A stretch of DNA of 64,000 nt. It comes from Clostridia bacterium. GTDB lineage: Bacteria; Bacillota; Clostridia; Oscillospirales; Acutalibacteraceae. The stretch is taken from positions 1-64,000 of the forward strand of contig JAFRUO010000003.1 in assembly GCA_017438845.1 (NCBI GenBank), given 5' to 3'. The notes beneath the pieces were generated by a model. That model made no database searches. It saw only the letters and a program-made list of their open reading frames with translations, and had not been told where the DNA came from. Within the stretch, counting starts at the first letter, position 1, and the number at the start of each line of letters is the position of its first letter. A program made the translations under genes and the position numbers. Below, piece after piece: positions 53,242 to 62,613 of this stretch.

Positions 53242-54945
53242 TCACGCTTTTGAAAACTCTTCCATGATTTTCTCGGAATATGCGTCGTATTCCCTGAACT
53301 GACGTACATATAGGGCATATTCGGCAAAAATGCTTTTGAGCACCTGCTCGCTGACGGCATATTCGTTGTCATAATCTCTGTTTATGGCCTTTTTCCGTGA
53401 GTTGCAGACGAGTATGTAGGCAACGCCGAAAACTATACCGATTACGGTAAGAGCGAGCAGTCCGAGCATCATAGTGAGAATTGCTGCCACTGCGGCAGCT
53501 GCGCCGAGTCCGAAGCCGATAAACGAAATCCAGGTTTTAACGCCCGAAAGCGCCGCATTCTTTTTCTCCTCAACAAAGCTTCTGAGCTTTGAACATTCCC
53601 CTGCCTCGTTGGTAAGATCAGCCACGGTCTGATAGTCGTTAATCTGAATATTATAAGTATTCTTATACTGTCTGCGGTAGTTTTCAAAATGACGTTGAAC
53701 GCTCTTGGCGGCTAAATTCTTGGTAAAGCTGAACATATTAAGCCTTACGCTCGGGTTAACCTCATCGTCGGAGCCGGGCTTATAAACCCAGTCAACCATT
53801 TCAACGATAATGTCAAAGTCGTTTTCCCTGTGAGTTCGCAGACTTTCAAATTCGGCTTTTGCCGCTTCAATGTCGCCCTGATGGCGAATTATCAGCTCAT
53901 TATATTTGATTTCGTCGTCAACCTCAATTTCAACCTTATTCGGCTTTTTAACCGTCTGCTCAATAAAGGCGTTTAAGTAATCCTTCCGCTCTTTTTCACT
54001 GATATTTACGGTTTTAAGAATAAAATCAAGGATGTTGACATTCGCCTTTGCAAGCATCATTTCCGAGGTAAGATAGCTTTGCTCGGTGCAGTGCTTCATC
54101 AGCACGGGGTACGGCAGGGCTTCATTGGGAACAAACCTGCGGAGGTATCCCGAAATCCTGTTAATTAAAAACTCCTCGTTGTATCCGTTGCGGTTAAGGT
54201 CATCGCTTATAACCCTGTTAATGTATGAGCTGACCTTGCTGACTACCTCATCGGAGCAGTTTTCGGTAATGACGCGGTTGACAATTGAGAACAACAGCAT
54301 AAAGGTGCGGTCATCCTCACCGTAAAGGTCGCAACCGGTGTAATAGTCAAACCATTTGACAGCCGCAGACTCCCTGCCCATACGAAGGTTAAACGCAAGG
54401 AAGAAAACAGCAGTTTCCTTTTTGTCAAGCTTGCACGCCCTCTCAAGTGCTTGGTTGGCAAGCTGACGGTTGTCGTTTCGCCATGCCATAATACTTAAAA
54501 GCGCACAGGTAAGCCAGTAATCAGGCAGCTGAAGGTGCTTTACTTCAATTGACTTTGTGATTACGGCGTCGCTGACAAAGTTGTTTTCAATGTTGTCGAG
54601 TATTGCCGAAACAATTTTCCTGACTGCGCTGTAATTAGCAAAGTCATATATTTTTTTGTTGTTACATTCTCTGATTTTTTTGTTTGCCTCTTCAATGTTT
54701 TTAAACAGGACGTACATTCTGTCAATTTCGCCCTGCATCTGATATGAAGCGTCAATTGCCTGCTGTGAACGGTTAACACGGTTAACGCCCTCATTGAGAG
54801 TGCCGGAGATACGCTCGCAAAGGTTGTTCCATTTGTTATATGCAGCCTGAATACTGTTGATAATAGTAGCCAGCTCTGCGGAAAGCTCATTGTTGAGTCG
54901 CCTTTGCTCATCAACCTGAGCGCGTATTTCATATAAGCTTGCCAT
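53242..54945 (-). CDS. Coiled-coil/helical-repeat membrane protein, paralogue 3 of 3
   Basis: 567 aa, no family recognised. Residues 1-90 look coiled-coil. A conserved block (142-202) reads PDYWLTCALLSIMAW, then helical pairs like TPR repeats with LERACKLDKKETAVFFLAFNLR and WFDYY. A second block (YNELIIRHQGDIEAAKAEF) comes before two membrane helices (about 473-492 and 496-515), and a final helical tail follows. Both blocks recur in the paralogues at 57157-58797 and 58813-60543. It follows the AAA ATPase by 2 bp and closes the operon. Most of the protein should be cytoplasmic. Function unknown. Confidence 0.75.
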   Translation of the reverse strand: MASLYEIRAQVDEQRRLNNELSAELATIINSIQAAYNKWNNLCERISGTLNEGVNRVNRSQQAIDASYQMQGEIDRMYVLFKNIEEANKKIRECNNKKIYDFANYSAVRKIVSAILDNIENNFVSDAVITKSIEVKHLQLPDYWLTCALLSIMAWRNDNRQLANQALERACKLDKKETAVFFLAFNLRMGRESAAVKWFDYYTGCDLYGEDDRTFMLLFSIVNRVITENCSDEVVSKVSSYINRVISDDLNRNGYNEEFLINRISGYLRRFVPNEALPYPVLMKHCTEQSYLTSEMMLAKANVNILDFILKTVNISEKERKDYLNAFIEQTVKKPNKVEIEVDDEIKYNELIIRHQGDIEAAKAEFESLRTHRENDFDIIVEMVDWVYKPGSDDEVNPSVRLNMFSFTKNLAAKSVQRHFENYRRQYKNTYNIQINDYQTVADLTNEAGECSKLRSFVEEKKNAALSGVKTWISFIGFGLGAAAAVAAILTMMLGLLALTVIGIVFGVAYILVCNSRKKAINRDYDNEYAVSEQVLKSIFAEYALYVRQFREYDAYSEKIMEEFSKA

Positions 54946-54947
54946 AT

Positions 54948-56459
54948 TTATTTCTCACCCCTGTCATCCTTGTATGCGGGAACAGCACGCTGTCTGCCCC
55001 ATTCTCTGATTTTGGACACCGTTTCGGGACGGCTTTTTTCTATCGGTACCACAAGCGAAAACCTGTCACGGAACGCCTGCATATTAAGGCTGTCCTCGCC
55101 GTTTACAAAAACTAGCTGAGCTATTTCCTTGATAGCGTATTCTATTTCGGAATAAGAGAAGCCGTCCGAAAGTCTTACAAGCTCGTCAAGGTCCTCTGCG
55201 TTAAGACTGACGTGCAAACAGCGCTCGGAATAAAGCTTTATCGCCTGCCGTCTTTCGTCCGCATTCGGAAGGTCTACAAAGAACACCTCGGAAAAGCGGC
55301 CCTTTCGGAAAAGCTCCGCAGGAAGCTGAAAAACATCGTTAGCCGTAGCGACGAGGAAAACTCTGCTTGTGGACTCCTGAAGCCAGAAAAGGAACTGACC
55401 GAGTATTCTTTTGCCCGTGTCGTTCTCACCATGGGAAACAGAAAGAGCCTTTTCGATTTCGTCAATCCAGAGTATGCACGGCGCAACATTGTCGATAAAG
55501 TCAAGCGCTTCCTTCATCTTGCGCTCGCTTTCGCCCATCCATTTGTCGTATACGGAGCCGATGTCAAACCTGAAAAGCGGCAAGCCCCATTCCTTTGCAA
55601 TCAGCTTTGCGGAGAAGGATTTTCCGCACCCGGGCACTCCCGAAAGCAAAATTCCCTTAGGAGCGCTTAGACTGTATCGGCTGAGCTTATCATCGGTCGC
55701 AAAGAACACGGGCTCCTTTTCCTTTAGCCACTGCTTTAGGTTTTCAAGCCCCGATGCAGTCATATCGTTGGGAACATTAACCTGCTGAATGTTGGGTACC
55801 GTGCCGTAAAGCTTGCTTTTCTGAGCAGTAAGCCGCGGTATTTCGGCTTTGTAAAGTCCGCCCTTTGAAGAGATTTCATTGGAAAGAATGTTGTTAATCT
55901 GTATTTCGGAAAAGCCGCTTAAAAGCGTCGCCGCAACTACAACATCCGAGTCATCCCATTCAACGGTATAAAGGCTTTTAAACTGCGAAACGAAGGAGTT
56001 TATCTGCTCCATCCTCTCGCCTAAGTCGGGATAGTCAAGCTTGGCTATCATACCGAATTGAGCAATTTTTGAAAAGACCGGATCCTTTGTAATCAGTATA
56101 AGAGTTGAATTGCTTCTTACCGCAGAGTAAAGCGCGTTGATAATCTCCCTGCTGTAAACAGTATCCTCCCCTATCTTTCCGACATCGCCGTAGCAGAAAA
56201 TAACATTGCGTTTTTTTGCAAAAAGACCGGAAATATAGGGAACGGGGTCACCCGAAACGTCAACCCTTTCGCCGGCGCCCGAAAGACGGGTAACCTGCGT
56301 GGTATCGGTGTAATAATAAATATCCGCCGACAGCTCGTTTCCGATTGCGGAAAGCATTCTCTCCGCACGTTCGCGCTCCGAGGTTTCAATTATGATAAGC
56401 GGTATTCTCGCCCTTATGTAGTTTTTAATCTCCGTTTTGGTGGATGAATAATTGCTCAT
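54948..56459 (-). CDS. Ycf46-like AAA+ ATPase
   Basis: 503 aa. The N-terminal 215 residues look like a degenerate AAA-type domain (IRARIPLIIIETSERERAERML start), as in Ycf46 proteins. The AAA module has Walker A GVPGCGKS (274-281), Walker B CILWIDE (328-334), Asn 374 as sensor 1, and Arg finger residues in FRKGRFSE (385-388). The usual pore-loop region is YDKWMGESERKM. Such proteins remodel or unfold partners. It lies between a 162-aa unknown protein and the third membrane paralogue in one operon, so those are its likely partners. Confidence 0.88.
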   Translation of the reverse strand: MSNYSSTKTEIKNYIRARIPLIIIETSERERAERMLSAIGNELSADIYYYTDTTQVTRLSGAGERVDVSGDPVPYISGLFAKKRNVIFCYGDVGKIGEDTVYSREIINALYSAVRSNSTLILITKDPVFSKIAQFGMIAKLDYPDLGERMEQINSFVSQFKSLYTVEWDDSDVVVAATLLSGFSEIQINNILSNEISSKGGLYKAEIPRLTAQKSKLYGTVPNIQQVNVPNDMTASGLENLKQWLKEKEPVFFATDDKLSRYSLSAPKGILLSGVPGCGKSFSAKLIAKEWGLPLFRFDIGSVYDKWMGESERKMKEALDFIDNVAPCILWIDEIEKALSVSHGENDTGKRILGQFLFWLQESTSRVFLVATANDVFQLPAELFRKGRFSEVFFVDLPNADERRQAIKLYSERCLHVSLNAEDLDELVRLSDGFSYSEIEYAIKEIAQLVFVNGEDSLNMQAFRDRFSLVVPIEKSRPETVSKIREWGRQRAVPAYKDDRGEK

Positions 56460-56477
56460 TTTAAATCAAATTATCCC

Positions 56478-56966
56478 TTATAAAAATTTAATTCGTTTGA
56501 TTAAGAAAAGCTCCTCTTCAAGCAAGCCGCTCCCCGACCGTTTTACGTCATTTTTAAGCGAGGAAAGAGCCTGCTTTCTGAAACGCTCGATTTCATCGGC
56601 AACAGCGCCGTTAAGCTTAGCTTTGTAGTCCTCGTCGAGAAATGTTATCTTGTTAAAGAAAAGGCAATTCTTAACCTTACGGGAAAAGCGTATAAACGCA
56701 AGATGCACCGATGTGATTTCACCGTTTTCCGAAAGCATACGGACGTTTCTTTTAAGCTCCGAAAGCCCTGACGAGATAATCCTGTTCACGGCTTCTTCAA
56801 CGTGCTCGTGAAAATACTGCTTTACGCAAGAGTATTCGGGGCATACGCCTACGCTTAAAACTTCTTCAAAGACGGAAAAGTCGGTGTCGGCGTCAATTGA
56901 GTCAATCAGCTCCGTCCACCCCGAATAGCTTTGCGGGGCGACAGCGCCGTTTTTTTTGTTGTTCAT
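56478..56966 (-). CDS. Hypothetical protein in the AAA operon
   Basis: 162 aa, no known domain. The N-terminus is polar and acidic (TELIDSIDADTDF), the middle and end are helical and basic (SELKRNVRML, FIRFSRKVKNCLFF, LIKRIKFL). No signal peptide or membrane helix. It begins 1 bp after the 58-aa gene and ends 18 bp before the AAA gene, so it is firmly within the operon. It could be an adaptor of the ATPase (inference). Confidence 0.7.
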   Translation of the reverse strand: MNNKKNGAVAPQSYSGWTELIDSIDADTDFSVFEEVLSVGVCPEYSCVKQYFHEHVEEAVNRIISSGLSELKRNVRMLSENGEITSVHLAFIRFSRKVKNCLFFNKITFLDEDYKAKLNGAVADEIERFRKQALSSLKNDVKRSGSGLLEEELFLIKRIKFL

Positions 56967-56967
56967 T

Positions 56968-57144
56968 TTACTTGATAAAGTTCATCGGGGGCTCAAGATT
57001 CCAGTCCGGAAGCTTCTTGTTGACCTCCTTGAGTCTTTGCGAATTTGCGTCGTCCGCCGCATTTACATCGGCGCCGAAGTTTGCATTGATTCTTTCTTCA
57101 AGACCGTCAAGTCCGTTCTGAAGGTTGTTGTTATTGTCAGCCAT
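56968..57144 (-). CDS. 58-aa small protein in the AAA operon
   Basis: 58 codons from ATG with AAAGGAG 9 nt upstream, 12 bp after the preceding gene. It starts MADNNNNLQNGLDGLEERIN, is rich in Asn and Asp, has a helical middle, and ends LPDWNLEPPMNFIK. No cysteine or membrane helix. The good ribosome site and tight packing between neighbours argue that it is real. The C-terminal aromatic/Pro motif could be a docking tail. Confidence 0.7.
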   Translation of the reverse strand: MADNNNNLQNGLDGLEERINANFGADVNAADDANSQRLKEVNKKLPDWNLEPPMNFIK

Positions 57145-57156
57145 GGTTTTTCTCCT

Positions 57157-58797
57157 TTAAATATATTCAAGTTTACTTAAAATATCTGTTGTAACATTGA
57201 TGTTTGCGGTAAAGAAACGCTGAAATTCAACAATTTCGACTATCGTCATCTGAAGATTCTGAACGTTTGTCCCAACCCGTTTGCCGTAATTTTTAAAGCC
57301 CGTGGAAATCCTGAAGGCGAGGAAGCCTGCGGCGGCAAGCATAAGCACAAATCCGACTATCAGCGCCGCATTAAAGCTGCCTTTGATTGTGGCAACAAGT
57401 CCGCCGACCGCAATTGCAAGCGAAATAAAGAACACGATTACCGCTGCAATATTGAAATTGTTGACGCATACAAGCTTAAACCTGTTGTTGTCGTAATAGT
57501 TACGCATGCTTGTAACCTGTTCCTCAAGGTCTCTGGCATTTGTAGTGCCCGACCAGCCGTCAATCGCAATTGAATACGCAAGCGGACAGGCGTTTCTGAT
57601 GTTTGAGGTCCATGCGTCCAGAGCCGATTTAAACCAGTCCTTGGTGCTCTGGAGAGCAAACTTTCTGACCTGAACATCGGTATTTGTACGGTCGCCGTAG
57701 GTTACCCACTCAACCATCTGTCTGCCTATATTGAAGTTTTCGCCCTGCAGCGCTTTGAACTGATTAAACTGAGCCTGAGCAACTTCAAGGTCGCCGTTAT
57801 TCTCAACGACAAGGCGATAGTACTGCTGCTCATTTTTGATTTCAAGCTCCTCGTCGTCATAATTGGTAATAAGGTTAATAAGCACGGCGTCAACACGGCT
57901 TTTATAGTTTTCAGTGTTCTGTGATTCAGCCTCAACGTCGAGTGAGTCAACAAGCTGAGTTACCCTTGCAATTTTGGAAACATTGTCAAAGGAAGCCTTT
58001 ATTTCGGCTGAATTCTGACAGAAGGCGGAGATAAACTGATAATTAAACTGAGCCGTTACTCCGAGGTTGTTAAGGTAAGTGACGTACTCCCCTACCAACT
58101 GCTCGCACTGTGCGGCGTCCTCGGAAATGATTTTAATCCACTCGTCAAGAATTGAAAGCACCTCGTGCTCAAGCTCCTTGTCCTTGCCGAATACTCCGTT
58201 TAAGAACGCCTGAATCATAACCGCCGTTTCCTGCTGAAGCATAGTCGGGTCAAGGGTGTTACAGTACGCCTTGAACCAACGCTTTGCCGTTTCGGGTCTT
58301 TCAAACCTTAAATTGAGGAGGCAGAAGAACAGCGAGGTCTTGACGGCGTCCTTTCTGGCGCTTTCGGAAAGCGCATTCTTTGCGACCTCGGGGTAATTGT
58401 TTACCCAGGCGGTAACTGCAATAAGCGCATAGGAAAGCCAATACCGTGAGCTTGTAATCCAAAGCTCCTCGGAGAGCTCCTCAATGGTGTCGTTTCTGAC
58501 AAGGTTGATGTCAAAGTCACGCACAACGCCCATTATTGTCTTTCTGATTTCCTCGTAGTTTCCGAACTGTTCCTTGACTATCTGGTCAATTCTGATGATG
58601 TTCTCATGTGCAATCTGCTTTTCCTCGCCCTTCATCAGGTCGTCACGGAACTGTAATATTTTCTGATAGACCTGATCGGTCGTAGCCTGAATGTGCTGTG
58701 TGGTTGTATCCACATTGTTAACGTGCACGTCAACCCTGCTTTCAAAGGAGTTGACGGCATTATCCATTTGATTAATTATGTTGTATATATTAGACAT
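57157..58797 (-). CDS. Coiled-coil/helical-repeat membrane protein, paralogue 2 of 3
   Basis: 546 aa. Same plan as its paralogues: a helical start with heptads (1-75), the conserved block (119-179) SRYWLSYALIAVTAW with FFCLLNLRFERPETAKRWF, a second block (YYRLVVENNGDLEVAQAQF), two membrane helices (about 449-470 and 476-496) and a tail with IVEIVEFQRFF. The first block is only loosely identical to the other two, so the duplication is old. RBS AGGGGTGAG before the ATG. Function unknown. Confidence 0.75.
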   Translation of the reverse strand: MSNIYNIINQMDNAVNSFESRVDVHVNNVDTTTQHIQATTDQVYQKILQFRDDLMKGEEKQIAHENIIRIDQIVKEQFGNYEEIRKTIMGVVRDFDINLVRNDTIEELSEELWITSSRYWLSYALIAVTAWVNNYPEVAKNALSESARKDAVKTSLFFCLLNLRFERPETAKRWFKAYCNTLDPTMLQQETAVMIQAFLNGVFGKDKELEHEVLSILDEWIKIISEDAAQCEQLVGEYVTYLNNLGVTAQFNYQFISAFCQNSAEIKASFDNVSKIARVTQLVDSLDVEAESQNTENYKSRVDAVLINLITNYDDEELEIKNEQQYYRLVVENNGDLEVAQAQFNQFKALQGENFNIGRQMVEWVTYGDRTNTDVQVRKFALQSTKDWFKSALDAWTSNIRNACPLAYSIAIDGWSGTTNARDLEEQVTSMRNYYDNNRFKLVCVNNFNIAAVIVFFISLAIAVGGLVATIKGSFNAALIVGFVLMLAAAGFLAFRISTGFKNYGKRVGTNVQNLQMTIVEIVEFQRFFTANINVTTDILSKLEYI

Positions 58798-58812
58798 ATT
58801 CTCTCACCCCTA

Positions 58813-60543
58813 TCACTCAAAACGAAGAACACTGTTGTAAAGATCCTGCTCCTTAGCGGCTTCCTCGGCAATTCTGCCGCGCCAGACCTCAAGCTCGGAA
58901 AAGACGTTGCGAAGCCTTACGTTTGCCTTCCTTGCCTGCTCGGCAAGCTCATTGCCCAGGTCGACGTACCGCCGCCATACGAGAAATCCGCCGAGTGCTC
59001 CTGCTACAACTCCGAGCGAAAGCAGGACCGGAAATGCATCGGTTGAAATAAGCAAAAAGCCTGCTCCGATAAGCACAAGCGCCAAAGCGCAAATCAAAAG
59101 GAAAATAACGAACATTTTATCTTTGATTGCATGCGCGAATCTGTTCTTTAAGAAGAAGTCGTTTATCTTCCCGGTACACTCTTCGTAGTTTGTCGGAGTG
59201 CAGATGAGCTGACAACCTTCGATGTTAACATTAACGCTTTGCGGCACGCTGTTTTTCAGCTTTTCCGAAAAGCTCTTAAAGCCCTCGGTGATATTGCCTG
59301 CAAGCTTACTTAAAGAAAACCTCTTAACATCAATGTCGGTCTGAACATAGTCCTCGGAAAAAGCCCATTTAAGAAGCATTTCTCCTGCGTTCAGCTTCAC
59401 TCCGAGGTCACCGTAAAGCTCGTTATAACGTTTCTGCGCCGCAGAAATGTCGCCCTTGGCGGCGATAATCGCTTCGTTGTATTTGATGTTGCGTACTACA
59501 GCCGCTTCCTTTTCGTCATAGCTGTTAATAAGGTCGTAAAGAACATTTTCAATTCGCTCATTAGTGTTCTTTGCCTCGTCGGACTGCATATTGAAAACAT
59601 CGTCATAATGCTTGGCGACCACGCCGAATTTTTCAAAGTCGGACAGCACCCTTCTTAAAGTGCCGTAGTCCGGGCTGCAGATATTCAAAGTCGGAAATGC
59701 GCTTGAAGTAACATGAAGATAGCTTGAAATGTATGCTTCGGAGCGCTCCTGTATTCTTCTGTCAAAACCTGCGTTTACGGCAAGGGTTTGCTCGAAGATT
59801 TTGTTGTAGTATTCGGAGGCCGTTTTTTCAAGCCTCGGGTCGTCGCCGAGGGCACCCGAAAGATAAGCCTGAAGAAGCTTCTGCCACTCATCGCCGAGGT
59901 CGTTTACGTCGGTGCGGTCAAGGTAATAAACATACCATTTACCTGCCGCCTCACGTCGCTGAAAGCGAAGATTAACAAGCATAAAGAAAACTGCGGTTTT
60001 CTTTGAGTCCATCTTGAGCGCCTTCTCAAGCGCTCTCCCTGCCGCCTCCCTTTCGTCGCTCGCCCAAAGCATAACCGCCATAATGGCGTAAGCGAGCCAG
60101 TAGTCGGTGTTTGAAAGGTAGCATTTTTCAACCTGCTTGCGAAGAGTCTCGTTGGAAATAATATAGGAATCAAGCCCAATTATGTAGCCGAGAGTAATTC
60201 GCCTGAGGTTGTTGAAAAACTTGTATTTGGTAAAGTATTCGTCATTGAGCTGAGTAAGGTTTTTAGACGCAGTAGACAGCTCCTTAAAAACAAAGTATTG
60301 ATTAGTCAGGTTAACGAGAGCCTGCATAAGGTCGGTAACGCTCGCATCCGCAACGTCCACCTTGTCGGAAACGTACTTGACCTTGGGCACGACGTTTTGG
60401 CTGACCACCTCCATATTGCCTGCAAGAATAACCATATTCTCCTCGGCATACTCAATTTCGGCAATCAGCTCATTATTAGCCCTGACTAAGCGATTATATT
60501 CGTCAACAAGCCGTTGGTATTCGGCATACTCTTCATCAGTCAA
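58813..60543 (-). CDS. Coiled-coil/helical-repeat membrane protein, paralogue 1 of 3
   Basis: 576 aa from TTG with GAGGTG 7 nt upstream. Residues 1-100 form a long coiled coil. The conserved block (147-209) reads TDYWLAYAIMAVMLW, then LEKALKMDSKKTAVFF and NLRFQRREAAGKWYVYY. The second block is YNEAIIAAKGDISAAQKRY. Two helices (about 478-500, 504-523) are followed by an amphipathic tail. It is closer to the 567-aa paralogue than to the 546-aa one. Cytoplasmic arms joined to a membrane hairpin are expected. Confidence 0.75.
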   Translation of the reverse strand: MTDEEYAEYQRLVDEYNRLVRANNELIAEIEYAEENMVILAGNMEVVSQNVVPKVKYVSDKVDVADASVTDLMQALVNLTNQYFVFKELSTASKNLTQLNDEYFTKYKFFNNLRRITLGYIIGLDSYIISNETLRKQVEKCYLSNTDYWLAYAIMAVMLWASDEREAAGRALEKALKMDSKKTAVFFMLVNLRFQRREAAGKWYVYYLDRTDVNDLGDEWQKLLQAYLSGALGDDPRLEKTASEYYNKIFEQTLAVNAGFDRRIQERSEAYISSYLHVTSSAFPTLNICSPDYGTLRRVLSDFEKFGVVAKHYDDVFNMQSDEAKNTNERIENVLYDLINSYDEKEAAVVRNIKYNEAIIAAKGDISAAQKRYNELYGDLGVKLNAGEMLLKWAFSEDYVQTDIDVKRFSLSKLAGNITEGFKSFSEKLKNSVPQSVNVNIEGCQLICTPTNYEECTGKINDFFLKNRFAHAIKDKMFVIFLLICALALVLIGAGFLLISTDAFPVLLSLGVVAGALGGFLVWRRYVDLGNELAEQARKANVRLRNVFSELEVWRGRIAEEAAKEQDLYNSVLRFE

Positions 60544-60571
60544 TTGTGTTCACCTCTTGTCGTTTTAAGAA

Positions 60572-62548
60572 TTATAAAAGTCCCGTCATTGAAGCCGCCG
60601 CCCTTGTCGAAGGGCTCAGCGATGCGCTTACTGAGGACAAATATTTTTTAAACTTTTTACCCACTCTCGAAACGTAAATTTCACCGCCGGGCTTTGTACC
60701 CTGAGCAACCGAATTCAGCACCGAGCAGGTGACCTCGGGAGAGTCGGGAGAAATAAGGATATATGCCTGCAGAACACTGCAGTCGATTACATTGTTAAGA
60801 TGCTGTACTCTGCAGGTCTGCGAGAGGACGGGCATCATACATTTTGAAACAAGCTTTTGCACGGTTACGGGCTTTGAGGTCTGCTCATCCCGTATCCAGA
60901 GAAGATACTTGGCGGCATTTTCAAAGGAAACCCTGTCGCACATCTCAATCAAAGCCGTTAAAACTCCGCCCGAAAAGCTCTGCGGGTTGATGCCTGACAG
61001 ATAGCGGTCAAGAAGGCTTAAATAACGAATATTGCCGTCTTTAAGCCGCTGTAAAAGTTGAAGCTTTGTCTGCTCGGTAAGGCTTGGGTTAACCAGCATT
61101 CCGGCGCAGGTGTTTTCGCTTACGGCAAGCCCCTGAGAGGAAAGAATTTCAACGATTCTGTCCCTGACGCTCTGCGAGTCGACGCCCGACAGAATATACT
61201 TGTCAAGAGTTTCCCTGAAGAAAGATTTGTTTAGGTTCAATGAAAAAATCATACTGACAATTTCGGGCTTTCCTTCGCCGTCGAGGCTGTTTGTAAGAAT
61301 GTACTTTTCGGCGGAAGCCGTTGAAATTGACGGCACAAGAGTAAAAAGATACTCAAGAAACGCCTTGCGGTTTTCAAAGCTGTCCGAGACATTGTTAAGA
61401 AAATGCGAAACGAACTGTTCCTTTGTTTTGTCGTTTACATTGAAATTTAAAGCTATGTCAATAAGCTTTCTTTTGTATTCGTAATCAAAGCTTTTGTTTT
61501 CAAGCAGCTCAATAAAGCAAGGCAGGTTAAACACAACAAACTGCGAGCTGTTTTTAAGCCATGTCAGAATATAAAGCGCAACCTCCTGAGAGCATCCTCT
61601 GAGGGTGTAGTTAACAATTGTATCGACCTCGCTGTCGCCGAGCTTTCTTAAAAGTATACCGGCAAAAAGCTCCTCAACCTTTTGACTGTCCTTCGTTTTG
61701 CTTATAAGGTTTGCCATAACCGATGCCACCGAGGGGTAAGCGTCGGTTTTCAGCGCCGCGCAGGCAATTCGGTGCTTTGTGTCAAAGCTGTCGGGCGAAG
61801 AGGCAAGGTAGTTTTCATAAACGCTTCTTTCATCGTATGACAGAGGGTTTTGCGAAATCAGCTTAATACAGTTTTCCGCCTTTTGCTCCGTGTCGGGATA
61901 GCTGTCGAGCAGGAGCTTTAAAGCCTGCTTTGAGTCTATGTTTTCATAATTTGAAACAATTCTGTCGGCAAGCTCATATTTTTCATGCTTAATCATATAG
62001 TTCAGGAGGTTTAAATTAAGCGGCATCGAATAAACCTCTTCAGGCTTGAAGAAGCTGTATAACGCCTCAATTCTGCTCTGAGCATTGAGTGTATCAAGGG
62101 CGAGAATCAGAGTTCCGTATGCCTCAGCCGAATCAAGCGACTCGTAAAGTGAGATTTCCTCCTCGGAAGGCTCCTCGCCCCGGGAAGTGAGAATAGCATA
62201 ATGCTTTTTCAGCTGTGCGATCATGTTTGCCCTTTCGGGCTGAGTGACGTTTGAAAACAGTGCGGCATTAAGCAGATAACAAATATTCGCAATAGTTGTG
62301 CCGACATATTTGGAATCAATCTTTTCACACTCGTTAAGGTTGGATTTTGCCTCGGCAAAGCGTCTGTAGGAAACATCAATCAGCACCATGCGTACCACAT
62401 TGTTAATGGCAAACAGCGAATCGGGCTGTTCATGCTTTTCAATTAAAGTGCCGCAATATACGCACTCCCACATTTTTGTTTCCTTTATGTAATTAAAGGA
62501 CGAGCTTCCGCAGGTAGGACATTTGTTGGTTTGATAGTTTATACCCAT
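60572..62548 (-). CDS. Zinc-ribbon protein with long helical-repeat domain
   Basis: 658 aa. An N-terminal zinc ribbon uses CPTCGSSSFNYIKETKMWEC and CVYCG (four Cys, residues 9-33). The remaining 600 residues are helical hairpins, probably a HEAT- or TPR-like solenoid, with no membrane helix. The weak ribosome site suggests low translation. Zinc ribbon plus solenoid fits a scaffold that binds another protein. It is second in the operon. Confidence 0.75.
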   Translation of the reverse strand: MGINYQTNKCPTCGSSSFNYIKETKMWECVYCGTLIEKHEQPDSLFAINNVVRMVLIDVSYRRFAEAKSNLNECEKIDSKYVGTTIANICYLLNAALFSNVTQPERANMIAQLKKHYAILTSRGEEPSEEEISLYESLDSAEAYGTLILALDTLNAQSRIEALYSFFKPEEVYSMPLNLNLLNYMIKHEKYELADRIVSNYENIDSKQALKLLLDSYPDTEQKAENCIKLISQNPLSYDERSVYENYLASSPDSFDTKHRIACAALKTDAYPSVASVMANLISKTKDSQKVEELFAGILLRKLGDSEVDTIVNYTLRGCSQEVALYILTWLKNSSQFVVFNLPCFIELLENKSFDYEYKRKLIDIALNFNVNDKTKEQFVSHFLNNVSDSFENRKAFLEYLFTLVPSISTASAEKYILTNSLDGEGKPEIVSMIFSLNLNKSFFRETLDKYILSGVDSQSVRDRIVEILSSQGLAVSENTCAGMLVNPSLTEQTKLQLLQRLKDGNIRYLSLLDRYLSGINPQSFSGGVLTALIEMCDRVSFENAAKYLLWIRDEQTSKPVTVQKLVSKCMMPVLSQTCRVQHLNNVIDCSVLQAYILISPDSPEVTCSVLNSVAQGTKPGGEIYVSRVGKKFKKYLSSVSASLSPSTRAAASMTGLL

Positions 62549-62613
62549 TTATCAATTCGTTAACCGCCCGAAATAATAATCATATTCCAAGCGGTAATAA
62601 TTCTCCTGTATAA

